A stretch of DNA of 16,873 bases from JBMTVN01 sp046047235 (GCA_046047235.1 JBJOII010000099.1:1-16873); one strand, 5' to 3'; shown: positions 1 to 7,774, numbered from the stretch's first letter. Made by a program: numbers and translations. Notes: generated by a model from the letters alone, not told the origin.

Positions 1-2
1 GC

Positions 3-108
3 CCATTCGCGTCTACTCCCGATCAGCAAGAGAAACAGTCCCTGCCATTCGCGTCTATTCGTGTCCATTCGCGGTCAAAAAAGAAAACCATCCGCGTCCA
101 TTCGTGTC
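3..108. repeat. Degenerate short repeats ahead of the oxidoreductase gene
   Basis: Three related copies sit in the leader. Copy one (3-18) reads CCATTCGCGTCTACTC. Copy two (45-76) starts with the same ten bases and then continues as two further units built on TCCATTCGCG. Copy three (88-108) reads CCATCCGCGTCCATTCGTG and then TC. The core is an alternation of GCGTC or GTGTC with (C/T)ATTCG or CATCCG. Spacing between copies is irregular, so this is a dispersed intergenic repeat family rather than a strict tandem array. I see no convincing promoter or ribosome binding site inside it. Confidence 0.6.
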
Positions 109-157
109 TCTATTTTCGGCTCGCACTACCCCCCCTCCCCGTGCATGGTCTCATTCC

Positions 158-1480
158 ATGAATTCACCCCTTTCCAAGACTACTTCACGTCGCCGTTTTT
201 TGGCTGCCGTAGGCACGGCGATGGCGGCTCCCATGATCGTTCCCTCGTCCGTGTTGGGTCAGGGTGGAACTGCACCTTCCGAGCGCATCACCATGGGTGT
301 GGTGGGTTGGGGCATGCAGGGCCCCGGCAACACCGGCGCGTTCATGAACTACTCCGACTGCCAGGTCGTTGCCGCGTGTGATCTCGACAAAAACCACCTG
401 CAGGCTGCGGTGGACTCGGTCAACAACAAGTACGGCAACAAGGACTGCAAAGCCTACCACGACTACCGCGAGATGATGGCGCGCAAGGATATCGACAGCG
501 TCATGATCGCCATTCCTGACAACTGGCATGCGCTGGTTTCCATGGAGGCTGCCCGCAACAAGAAGGACATTTACGGCGAGAAACCCTTGGCTCGCACCAT
601 TGCCGAGCAGCAGGCCATCGTCCGTTCTGTTCAGGAGAACAAGCGCATTTGGCAAACCGGATCCTGGCAGCGTTCCACCGGCAACTTCCATTACGCCTGC
701 GAAATCGTCCGTAACGGTCTCATTGGTAAAGTCACCCGTGTCGAAGTCGGCCTGCCCAGCGGTCACCACGACTTTGCTGGCACCACCAAGTTCCGCGACA
801 TCACCGACCCTCCCGCTGAGCTCGACTACGAAACCTGGATCGGCCCGGCCCGCATGGAGCCCTACATTAAGGCGCGCGTGCACATGAACTGGCGCTGGAA
901 CTACAACATCGGCGGCGGCCAGCTCCTCGACTGGATCGGTCACCACTGCGACATCGCTCACTGGGGCCTCGACTTTGACAACTCCGGCCCCAGCGAAATC
1001 GAGGGCGAAGGCGAGTTCCCGCCTCAGGACGCTATCTGGAACACCTGCACCAAATACCGCATCAACCTCAAATACCCCAACAACATCGACATGGTCATCG
1101 CTGGCGGACATGGCGATATCCGTGGCGGCACCAAATGGATTGGTACCGACGGCTGGGTCTGGGTTGACCGTGGCGGCTTTGACACCTCCATCGCTGAGCT
1201 CAAGGACCGCACCCGTCTCCCTGAGGAGATGCGCAAGGTTCAGCTCATCAAAACCGGCGGCCACCAACGCAACTTCCTCGACTGCGTCAAATCCAGAAAG
1301 CCCACCGTCACCCCGGCTGAAACCGCACACCACTCCGCCATCCCCGGACACCTCGGCCTCATCTCCATGATCGTGGGCCGCAAAATCCGCTGGGACGCCG
1401 AAAAGGAAGTCATCCTCAACGACGATGCAGCCAGCAAGCTGCTCAGCCGACCCTACCGCGCCCCCTACAAGCTGGCCTAA
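158..1480 (+). CDS. Tat-exported Gfo/Idh/MocA family oxidoreductase
   Basis: Predicted NAD(P)-dependent oxidoreductase of the Gfo/Idh/MocA family, 440 residues, probably acting on a sugar or sugar-like substrate outside the cytoplasm. The N-terminus carries a twin-arginine signal (SRRRFLA at residues 10-16, then a hydrophobic stretch to about residue 34), so the folded, cofactor-loaded protein should be exported. The Rossmann nucleotide-binding loop is GVVGWGMQG (47-55). The conserved E-K-P is at 141-143, with K142 the family lysine. A D-x3-H pair (D258, H262) in the second domain matches the catalytic Asp/His spacing of inositol dehydrogenase-type members. An in-frame GTG lies upstream at 104, but the ATG at 158 puts the Tat motif at a normal position. 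Neither start has a clear Shine-Dalgarno. The true substrate cannot be read from sequence. It probably shares a transcript with the RtcB gene 12 bases downstream. Confidence 0.9.
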   Translation: MNSPLSKTTSRRRFLAAVGTAMAAPMIVPSSVLGQGGTAPSERITMGVVGWGMQGPGNTGAFMNYSDCQVVAACDLDKNHLQAAVDSVNNKYGNKDCKAYHDYREMMARKDIDSVMIAIPDNWHALVSMEAARNKKDIYGEKPLARTIAEQQAIVRSVQENKRIWQTGSWQRSTGNFHYACEIVRNGLIGKVTRVEVGLPSGHHDFAGTTKFRDITDPPAELDYETWIGPARMEPYIKARVHMNWRWNYNIGGGQLLDWIGHHCDIAHWGLDFDNSGPSEIEGEGEFPPQDAIWNTCTKYRINLKYPNNIDMVIAGGHGDIRGGTKWIGTDGWVWVDRGGFDTSIAELKDRTRLPEEMRKVQLIKTGGHQRNFLDCVKSRKPTVTPAETAHHSAIPGHLGLISMIVGRKIRWDAEKEVILNDDAASKLLSRPYRAPYKLA

Positions 1481-1492
1481 ACCAGCCAGCTC

Positions 1493-2875
1493 ATGACCCC
1501 GGCGGACCTCATCAGACTGGGCGTCCCCCTCGGACGCCCAGTCCGCCGGGCCAATGACTTCATTGCCAATTACTGCCTCAAGGGACTCGATCGCTCTCGG
1601 ATCGAGGACGAAATCCGCTCCATTCTCGCCAACCCGACGGCTTACGCCGAGGACCCGCTCCGCGGCTCCTTCGCCCGGTCCCTCCTCAAACCCCGCCCTG
1701 CCCTCAAGGACCCACCTGCGGACTACCACCAGTGGGGCAATGATCTCGACCCCCAGTCAGTCCAGCAAATGGAACAGGCCTGCCGGCTGCCCGTCGCAGT
1801 CGCTGGCGCACTGATGCCCGATGCCCATATCGGCTATGGCCTGCCCATCGGCGGCGTCCTCGCCACCCACAACGCCGTCATCCCTTACGCCGTCGGTGTC
1901 GACATCGCCTGCCGGATGAAAATGACGGTGCTGGACCTCCCCGTCCGGCGCATCGAATCCCGCGCCGACCGCCTCATCTCCGCCATCGAATCCGAAACCC
2001 GCTTTGGCATCGGTGCCAGTTTCCAGGACCGACGGCAACACCCCGTCATGGATGCCGACTGGTCAGTGACCCACATCACTGCCGAGCACAAGGACAAGGC
2101 CTGGTCCCAGCTCGGAACCAGCGGCTCCGGCAACCACTTCGTCGAGTTCGGTACACTCGAAATCACTGCACCCGACCTGACCCTTCCCCCCGGTCTCTAC
2201 CTCGCACTTCTCAGCCATAGCGGCAGCCGCGGCACCGGCGCCGCCATCTGCAACCACTACAGCAAACTCGCCGTTAAACTCCATCCCGACCTCCCCCACG
2301 AAATCTCCCGCCTCGCTTGGCTCGACCTCAACTCCGAACCCGGACAGGAATACTGGAACGCCATGGAACTCATGGGCCAATACGCCGCCGCCAACCACGC
2401 TGTCATCCACCAGTCCATCGCCGCCAATTTGGGCGCCGAAGTCCTCCTCGATATCGAAAACCACCACAACTTTGCCTGGAAAGAGCACCACCTCGGCCAG
2501 GACCTCATCGTTCACCGCAAAGGCGCTACTCCCGCCTCCATCGGCACGCTCGGCATCATCCCGGGTTCGATGGCCACACCAGGCTTCCTCGTCCGTGGCA
2601 AAGGCAACCCCCTCTCCCTCCAGTCCGCCTCCCACGGCGCCGGACGTTGCATGAGCCGTACCCAAGCCACCAAGAAATTCACCTGGAATAACGTCCAGGC
2701 ATACCTCCAAAAACAAGGCGTCAAACTCATATCCGCCGGCCTCGACGAAGTCCCCATGGCCTATAAAAATATCCACACCGTCATGGCCGCTCAAACCGAC
2801 CTCATCGAACCCCTCGCCCAATTCAATCCTAAGCTCGTCAAAATGGCCCCCGCCGGAGAACGCCCCGAAGATTAA
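1493..2875 (+). CDS. rtcB: RtcB-family RNA ligase
   Basis: RtcB-type RNA ligase, 460 residues. The family joins 2',3'-cyclic phosphate or 3'-phosphate RNA ends to 5'-OH ends using GTP and Mn2+, in tRNA or RNA repair, in the cytoplasm. The metal and nucleotide residues are present in order: D137 and C140 in AVGVDIACRM, N214/H215 in SGSGNHF, H242 in LSHSGSRG, H324 or H325 in ENHHNF, and the probable guanylylated histidine H381 in SASHGAGR. A Lys in AYKNI (K425) matches the GMP-contacting C-terminal lysine. Further hallmarks are VHRKGAT (340-346) and IIPGSM (355-360). The metal motif reads VDIACRM rather than the classical FDINCGVR, so this is a divergent subgroup. No archease or RtcA gene is adjacent. 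The ATG at 1493 follows the upstream stop by 12 bases and has no obvious Shine-Dalgarno. The symbol reflects the family; orthology to the E. coli enzyme is not established. Confidence 0.9.
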   Translation: MTPADLIRLGVPLGRPVRRANDFIANYCLKGLDRSRIEDEIRSILANPTAYAEDPLRGSFARSLLKPRPALKDPPADYHQWGNDLDPQSVQQMEQACRLPVAVAGALMPDAHIGYGLPIGGVLATHNAVIPYAVGVDIACRMKMTVLDLPVRRIESRADRLISAIESETRFGIGASFQDRRQHPVMDADWSVTHITAEHKDKAWSQLGTSGSGNHFVEFGTLEITAPDLTLPPGLYLALLSHSGSRGTGAAICNHYSKLAVKLHPDLPHEISRLAWLDLNSEPGQEYWNAMELMGQYAAANHAVIHQSIAANLGAEVLLDIENHHNFAWKEHHLGQDLIVHRKGATPASIGTLGIIPGSMATPGFLVRGKGNPLSLQSASHGAGRCMSRTQATKKFTWNNVQAYLQKQGVKLISAGLDEVPMAYKNIHTVMAAQTDLIEPLAQFNPKLVKMAPAGERPED

Positions 2876-2893
2876 GCACCCACCTGTCCACGG

Positions 2894-2950
2894 AGGTCAG
2901 CCTGTCCGCCATAGCCTTGGCGAAGGCGGAAGGGCAAAGGTCAGCCTGTC
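2894..2950. repeat. REP-like hairpin flanked by 13-bp direct repeats
   Basis: A perfect 13-bp direct repeat, AGGTCAGCCTGTC, occurs at 2894-2906 and 2938-2950. Between them, at 2905-2930, lies an imperfect hairpin with TCCGCC at the left end and GGCGGA at the right end; the inner part GCCTTGGCG can also fold. There is no T-run, so it does not look like an intrinsic terminator for the RtcB gene. The layout resembles REP-type intergenic elements. I recall similar TCCGCC...GGCGGA elements from Verrucomicrobiota intergenic DNA, but did not verify this. Confidence 0.6.
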
Positions 2951-3106
2951 GCCCGTAGTCCCCTCCACTCCAAACCTCACCAACGGCGCCATCCTCCACA
3001 GAACCACCGGCGCAGGGTGCCCGCCCTTTAAGGCACCTTGGCCCCCTTCTCTCAACTCCATCCCTTTCTCTACAGACATACATGGCACAGCCAAATCCCG
3101 ACACCA

Positions 3107-3134
3107 CCCTCTCCTCTCTTCTCCCTCCCATCTC
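3107..3134. repeat. Pyrimidine array with a 7-bp period
   Basis: Four consecutive 7-mers can be read: CCCTCTC, CTCTCTT, CTCCCTC, CCATCTC. The first 13 bases (CCCTCTCCTCTCT) recur exactly at 16741-16753, and CTCCCATCTCCC (3125-3136) recurs at 16637-16648, so this is the same repeat family as in the right-hand tail of the window. The rest of the intergenic stretch 2951-3106 is C-rich and shows no gene. Confidence 0.5.
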
Positions 3135-3141
3135 CCGGAAC

Positions 3142-3173
3142 AAAAAACGACCGCCGGTTTCCCGGCGGTCGTT
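3142..3173 (-). terminator. Strong rho-independent terminator after the LamG gene
   Basis: Read on the - strand, a perfect 12-bp stem (AACGACCGCCGG pairing with CCGGCGGTCGTT) encloses the tetraloop GAAA and runs into six or more T residues. It begins 24 bases past the stop of the LamG gene. On the + strand the stem is followed by a mixed sequence rather than a T-tract, so it should act mainly on - strand transcripts and not on the convergent RtcB transcript. Confidence 0.92.
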
Positions 3174-3196
3174 CGCGTTAGAATGAATCTGCCGAC

Positions 3197-6187
3197 TTAC
3201 TTCCGCAAACGGAAGAAGCCCGGCGTGCTCGTGGTGTGGCTGGTTTCACCGGCAGTCGACACATCCTGCCAGGTCGCACCGCTCAGGTCAGAGGCCTGCT
3301 GTAGTACTGCAGTGCTGTCACTCCAGGTGACAGTCACGCTGCCTGCACCAGCATCATAGGTCACACCGCCAACCTCAGGCTGCGTCACCACGTCAATCAC
3401 CACGGTCGACAGGTCGTTGCCCGCCAACCCGGCAGCGTAGATCGCCGCGACCTCAGTCGGGGTCACCACACGACGCCAGATGCCCAGATCGTCTACGCTC
3501 AGGTCGGTGAACGTCGAACCATAGGATCCCGTGCCGTCCTGGCCAATGTTCGTGCTGTTCGCTCCAGGAGTCGTCACGTCACGCACACCGTCGCCAATCA
3601 GGGTCCGGTTCGCCAACACTCCGTCCACATAGGTCGAGGCCATACCGCTGCGGTCATAAGCCACCACCACATGGTGCCAGTTCGCGTTGCCGAAGGTGCC
3701 GCCAGGACCGTCGTAGTCCTTGCGACCAGCCGGAGGACCAGCGTAGTTCCACTGCACACGACCATCACCGTCACCGGCGATCACGTAGCCCTGGTTGCCA
3801 CCGCTGTTCCAGTCCTTGTTGCCAATGAACGAAGGATCACCACTCCAGCCACCCTCGGGATTCAACGCCCAGAAGCTGATCGAGAAGTCGACGTCCGATC
3901 CGAAGTCCAGATCCGAAGGCGCCCCCAAGGACACGTAGTCAGAACCGGAAGGAATGTTCACCGCACCGCCAACGGCGCCAGTCACAAAGGTCGGGCTGCC
4001 CACGGCCTGCCCGTTGTTCCCTGCACCCGACGCGTCGTTCAGGTTGTTGTCAAACTTCAGGTGCACCACCAGATCCTGCCCGATGCTGCCCGCAAACACG
4101 TCCACCTGCGTGGACTTGCTCATCACGGCCGCACCACCAGTCAACTGCGCGTTGCTCACTTCCACGGCATACGTGCCAGCATCCGAAACGCTGGCCGATG
4201 CCACGCTGTAGGTCGCCTCGGTCGCTCCCGCGATCGCCGCACCGTCCTTATACCAGGTGTAGGTGAACGGCTCAGTCCCGGTCGCAGTGACCGACAAGCT
4301 GAACGAAGAACCCGCATGCACCCACGATCCCGCCGGCTGATCACCGATCACCGGAGGCAACGCCGTGTTGATGCTATACAAGCCGACGTTGTCCACGCCG
4401 AAGTACCAGCTCGCGGTGCCGGCCTGCATGAAGCGCAGTCGAACGGCCGCTTGATTGTCGGCCTGAGGCAGGCGGAACAACTCAACGCGCTTCGACTCCA
4501 AACGATCGTCGTTGATACGACCACTGATGTAAGGCGCCAGATCCTGGGAAACCGTGGCACCAATCCACGCGCCATACGCCTCACCATGCGCCTGGTCAGC
4601 ACGCACCTCGCTCAAAGTCGCCACTGCGTCAACTTCTTCCCCGTTCATGATGATGTCCGGCGCGTCAATCATGTAGACCACCGGCAGCCAAGTCGCACCG
4701 CCATCAATGGAATACTCCACCGAGGCAATGTTGTCCTGGTTCTGCTCATACATGCTGTGATACGAGAGATACACGTTGTTCTGTCCGGAACAGTTGAAGT
4801 CCTTCGAGAACATCACCTGCACCTGATTTCCGCTGCGGACATCCGATTCGCCATAGGCAAAGTTTCCGCTCACCAGGCTCTCCAATACCACGCCGTTTTC
4901 CACGATCGGATTCAGCGCAAGACGACGGGCCGAATCCACGTTCAGGGCCGCCAAGGTGTCCGTGCTGATCACCACGAAGTCCGCATACGAATCTGAATTC
5001 GCATTGCTCAAATCCAAACCCGTGCCCGCAATGTCCGTCAGGTTGGTCACAGTCCAGCCAGCCGGAAGCGACCCCTCAGCCACCGCGTCAAAGGTCTCCA
5101 ACGCAATCGGTGAAGGCAGATTCACGTTGATGTAGTCCGCCACGGTAAACGTCCAGCTCTCCGTACGCGCACCGTCCGCACTGTCCGTCCAGTTCAGCTG
5201 AACGGAATGCTCGGTCAAAGGAGCCAGCACAGAGGCCGGGGTGTACACAATCGTGTAGGACTTCCCGTCAACGGTAATCCCCGGCGTCACCGCCGCACCG
5301 TCAAACTCCATCTGAATGCTCCCCTGCGCCACGGTGCTGCCACCCTGGTTCAAGACCACTGTCACTGCCGGAACCGGCGAGGCATTCACACCGTTCACCG
5401 CCGGATCACGCGACTCGATAAAGCTCGAGACGGTCGGGATCGAGGTCGGAATCCCGGCCGCACTCGGCCCGCCCAACGCAATCATGTCCCCCGCCGTCAG
5501 CACCTGCGCCCACAACTGAATGCTGTTCACATAACCCGGGGCAATGTCCCCGTCATTATCCGTGAACAACTCAGCATAGTAGTTCGGTGCCATGGCCCAA
5601 CGACCCTCCAGCACGTTGCCCAGGTTCTGCACACCCACCTCAGCGCCGTCGATGTACTTGCGCATGGTCCCGGTCACGCTGTCCATCGTCACCGCAATCC
5701 GGTGCCAGGTGTCAGCCACAACCTGACCGTCATACTGGCCACTAATACCAATCCCGTTCGAGGTGTTCACAAAGAACTCCGCGTCGGCATTGATCACGCT
5801 CTCATCAATATCAATGATCGAACGCCACTTGGAATCAGAAGCCGCCGGGAACAACACGTCCATGATTAGCGTCCATTGGTTCACCAATGAGCCGCCCCCG
5901 TTCGCCGCCGTCGGTGTCGGCATCCGCAAACCCGAGCCAATCTCATAACCCGTGAAGCTCAGGACCTGCGCCACCTCACCGTTGATGTCCGGAATACCAA
6001 AAGAAGTGGTGCTGCCAAAGGCAGTCCCCGCCTGCCCGCTCGCCCCGTAAGTCATGTCTCCACCTATCGTCGCCGATAGGTTGCCACTGTTGAAATCCCA
6101 CTGTCCGCTCGGCGCGGCCTGCAAGGTCATATACCCTGCACATGCCGCCACCGCCACAAACAGGCTGGGTCGGATGGTTGTTCGCAT
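3197..6187 (-). CDS. Secreted multidomain protein with two LamG-like domains and an Ig-like domain
   Basis: Exported protein of 996 residues. A Sec signal peptide (about 1-24, likely cut after LQA) leads into a first concanavalin/LamG-like jelly roll (about 28-240, with KWRSIIDI and WHRIAVTMD, typical LamG strands). A beta-rich linker follows (250-355), then a region about 360-605 resembling adhesin 'choice-of-anchor' or MAM-like beta domains (EYSIDGGATWLPV, FGVDNVGLYS). Next come an Ig-like domain (about 612-698, TYTWYKDGAAI and SVSDAGTYAVEVSNA) and a second LamG (about 704-925, LVVHLKFDNNLNDASG and ANWHHVVVAYDRSG). The C-terminal 55 residues end in GFFRLRK, a tail style I associate with exported Verrucomicrobiota proteins. 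No enzymatic motif is visible, so carbohydrate or surface binding is the most likely role. It is the last gene of a likely three-gene unit and is followed by a strong terminator. Confidence 0.88.
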   Translation of the reverse strand: MRTTIRPSLFVAVAACAGYMTLQAAPSGQWDFNSGNLSATIGGDMTYGASGQAGTAFGSTTSFGIPDINGEVAQVLSFTGYEIGSGLRMPTPTAANGGGSLVNQWTLIMDVLFPAASDSKWRSIIDIDESVINADAEFFVNTSNGIGISGQYDGQVVADTWHRIAVTMDSVTGTMRKYIDGAEVGVQNLGNVLEGRWAMAPNYYAELFTDNDGDIAPGYVNSIQLWAQVLTAGDMIALGGPSAAGIPTSIPTVSSFIESRDPAVNGVNASPVPAVTVVLNQGGSTVAQGSIQMEFDGAAVTPGITVDGKSYTIVYTPASVLAPLTEHSVQLNWTDSADGARTESWTFTVADYINVNLPSPIALETFDAVAEGSLPAGWTVTNLTDIAGTGLDLSNANSDSYADFVVISTDTLAALNVDSARRLALNPIVENGVVLESLVSGNFAYGESDVRSGNQVQVMFSKDFNCSGQNNVYLSYHSMYEQNQDNIASVEYSIDGGATWLPVVYMIDAPDIIMNGEEVDAVATLSEVRADQAHGEAYGAWIGATVSQDLAPYISGRINDDRLESKRVELFRLPQADNQAAVRLRFMQAGTASWYFGVDNVGLYSINTALPPVIGDQPAGSWVHAGSSFSLSVTATGTEPFTYTWYKDGAAIAGATEATYSVASASVSDAGTYAVEVSNAQLTGGAAVMSKSTQVDVFAGSIGQDLVVHLKFDNNLNDASGAGNNGQAVGSPTFVTGAVGGAVNIPSGSDYVSLGAPSDLDFGSDVDFSISFWALNPEGGWSGDPSFIGNKDWNSGGNQGYVIAGDGDGRVQWNYAGPPAGRKDYDGPGGTFGNANWHHVVVAYDRSGMASTYVDGVLANRTLIGDGVRDVTTPGANSTNIGQDGTGSYGSTFTDLSVDDLGIWRRVVTPTEVAAIYAAGLAGNDLSTVVIDVVTQPEVGGVTYDAGAGSVTVTWSDSTAVLQQASDLSGATWQDVSTAGETSHTTSTPGFFRLRK

Positions 6188-6226
6188 AGTTCTCTGCTGG
6201 TTTGGTTTTGTTTGGGTTTTTGGATT

Positions 6227-6241
6227 GTCAGTCTGACTGAC
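6227..6241. repeat. Short inverted repeat between lipoprotein and LamG genes
   Basis: GTCAGT and ACTGAC form a perfect 6-bp inverted repeat around the trinucleotide CTG. It lies 40 bases upstream of the LamG start. No T-run follows on either strand, so it is not an intrinsic terminator. It could be a weak operator or mRNA stem, or chance. Confidence 0.25.
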
Positions 6242-6266
6242 CGAAAGTCTTTGTATCCGGCCCCGG

Positions 6267-6644
6267 CTACTTGCGCGCCTGATGGGTCTTCAACATCTCC
6301 TGCGCCGCCGCATTCCCCGCCTCCGCCGCCGCTCGCAATTGCTCCGCCACAGTCCTCAACGACCCCGCCGCAATCTCCCGCTGCTCCGGCGTCAGATCCG
6401 GCCGCGCCATCATGCTCTGTAATTCAATAAACGCACGCGGCGTGTCCTGCGACTCCATCGCCGCAATCGCACTCTCCGCATTCGCCTGCGCCTCAGGTGA
6501 CGCATCCTGAAAGGCCTCCTTCACCGCCCCCGGTGCCGCCTCGGCCGACACCGCCTCCGGCGGCTTGGAATCCCCACCGCACCCCGCCAAAAATGAAGCC
6601 GCCACCACCAACACCCCGACTCTGTAACAAATGCGCCTTAACAT
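6267..6644 (-). CDS. Small alanine-rich lipoprotein
   Basis: Predicted lipoprotein of 125 residues, not recognised beyond that. The N-terminus has two arginines, a hydrophobic core and the lipobox LAGC (19-22), so C22 should be lipidated. The residue after it is Gly, not Asp, so outer-membrane delivery is plausible if Lol rules apply. The mature part is rich in Ala and Glu and predicted helical (for example EQREIAAGSLRTVAEQLRAAAE), with no catalytic motif. The start is well supported: AGGAGG lies 3 bases upstream of the ATG (6648-6653 on the - strand), the best Shine-Dalgarno in the window. It sits between the pseudopilin gene (70-base gap) and the LamG gene (79-base gap), which suggests an envelope-associated helper role in that group. 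Confidence 0.8.
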   Translation of the reverse strand: MLRRICYRVGVLVVAASFLAGCGGDSKPPEAVSAEAAPGAVKEAFQDASPEAQANAESAIAAMESQDTPRAFIELQSMMARPDLTPEQREIAAGSLRTVAEQLRAAAEAGNAAAQEMLKTHQARK

Positions 6645-6714
6645 AATCCTCCTGATACCTCTCTGTTCTCCAATTCAAACGGATACACTCTGGGCAATCC
6701 GCCCCCCCGCCACC

Positions 6715-7533
6715 CTAGAAACTCGGCTGTTCCAAAGGCGTCTCACCTGTGTACCACCGGTAGTCCACCCCCTTGTCAAAACCCCGGAACGTAATGGTCG
6801 ATACATTCCCCGGAATCCACAACGTGTTACATCGCTTGTTGTGCCGAAACCATTCGTTAGACATGTCCAGGTTCGGATACAGCGCCGCCAAATCATACCG
6901 CCATTGCGTCAAAATCTCCCGCTGACCGGGGAATAAACCCAGACTGTCGGTCGTTCCCTCCATCCGCTGCTCCGCTGCGTCCTGCGCAAAAATCGTCGTC
7001 GAAGGACTCTGAAAAGTGCTCAGCTTCATGGGCCCCAGATCCCCGCGATACGAGGACACCACAAACCGGTTCAAGCCGTAGGAGGAATAGAGCCAGAACT
7101 CTTTCGGATAGGTCTTCCCCTCCTCCCGCCACTCGTCCACCACCCGCGCACTGGGACACCGATAGATATCCTTGGTCCCGCCAAAATAACTCACATACGC
7201 AATCCCCCAATACGCCTCACCGTCCGTAGGCTCCAGCTGCACGGTCGACCGAGGATTCCGCACCCATTGCCCGTGGTTCGGCGCGCTGGCCGCCCCGGAA
7301 CTATCCAACACGTGATGGAAGGTATCGTTGTTGTCCTCCGCATACATGGTGGTGCCCAAGCCAATCTGGTGCAGGTTGTTCAAGCACTTGGTCTGACGAG
7401 CCTTCTCCTTGGCCTTCGCCAGCGCCGGTAACAACATGCCGGCCAAGATCGCGATAATCGCAATCACGACCAAAAGCTCAATAAGGGTGAACCCCGAAAA
7501 ACGGGCGTTCTTATTGGGAATTCTCAAAACCAT
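6715..7533 (-). CDS. Pseudopilin-like protein with type III signal peptide, H-X9-DG class
   Basis: Protein of 272 residues with a prepilin-type leader. Cleavage is expected after G14 in RFSG/FTLIELLVV, with F15 as +1 and E19 as Glu+5, followed by the hydrophobic helix to about residue 36. Processing would need a prepilin peptidase, and the mature protein would sit in the inner membrane or in a type II secretion-like pseudopilus. The C-terminus fits the prepilin-associated 'H-X9-DG' domain family seen in Planctomycetes and Verrucomicrobiota: H231 is followed after exactly nine residues by P241-G242, so the Asp is replaced by Pro. The globular part contains several Tyr/Trp-rich segments. The ATG at 7533 places the leader correctly but has no clear Shine-Dalgarno. 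It is the first gene of a likely pseudopilin-lipoprotein-LamG unit. Confidence 0.88.
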   Translation of the reverse strand: MVLRIPNKNARFSGFTLIELLVVIAIIAILAGMLLPALAKAKEKARQTKCLNNLHQIGLGTTMYAEDNNDTFHHVLDSSGAASAPNHGQWVRNPRSTVQLEPTDGEAYWGIAYVSYFGGTKDIYRCPSARVVDEWREEGKTYPKEFWLYSSYGLNRFVVSSYRGDLGPMKLSTFQSPSTTIFAQDAAEQRMEGTTDSLGLFPGQREILTQWRYDLAALYPNLDMSNEWFRHNKRCNTLWIPGNVSTITFRGFDKGVDYRWYTGETPLEQPSF

Positions 7534-7774
7534 GGCTTTTTCTAGAAGGTATTAAACGATGCTGCCGGCGGTACGGAATGTCAACCACCCTTGCTACAAT
7601 AGGCAGGATTTAAGCACATCAGCGCAGCAGTTAGGCGGAATAATACATAGCGTTGCAACCCTTAGAGTTAGGCTCCACATATCGCTTGCACTTCGCTTTT
7701 TCACGCATCGCTGAACACACCTATCCCCCCAGCCCGTCACCTTCAGATGACCAAAATGTGACGAATCGGTGAAC
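7534..7774. other. Intergenic spacer between pseudopilin and ATPase-module genes
   Basis: 241 bases with no supported gene. It should contain the promoter of the pseudopilin unit and the 3' end of the ATPase-module transcript. No intrinsic terminator is visible after the stop at 7775. A perfect TTGACA (- strand, 7579-7584) is present but lacks a well-spaced -10. GTTAGGC occurs twice in the same orientation (7631 and 7667 regions) without its inverted partner, so these are not attC sites. Base composition here is less C-rich than in the flanking genes. Confidence 0.5.

Noticed and set aside
104..157. GTG start extending the oxidoreductase by 18 residues
   Set aside because: The extension lies in the repeat leader, has no Shine-Dalgarno, and would push the Tat motif away from the N-terminus.
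185..1729. 514-codon - strand reading frame opposite the oxidoreductase and RtcB genes
   Set aside because: It crosses two well-supported + strand genes, and its Val/Gly/Asp-rich sequence matches no protein. It is an antisense shadow of high-GC codons.
2838..3143. 101-codon - strand reading frame in the convergent intergenic region
   Set aside because: It runs through the REP-like hairpin and repeats, lies downstream of the terminator, overlaps the RtcB 3' end and has no recognisable features.
7550..7590. Candidate promoter for the pseudopilin gene: TTGACA at 7579-7584 on the - strand
   Set aside because: The hexamer is perfect, but the -10 at 17-base spacing is poor (CATCGT) and the better TTTAAT is 22 bases away. 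Too weak to list as a promoter.
7625..7680. Two GTTAGGC words suggestive of integron attC ends
   Set aside because: Both are in the same orientation and no GCCTAAC partner precedes them, so there is no attC structure.
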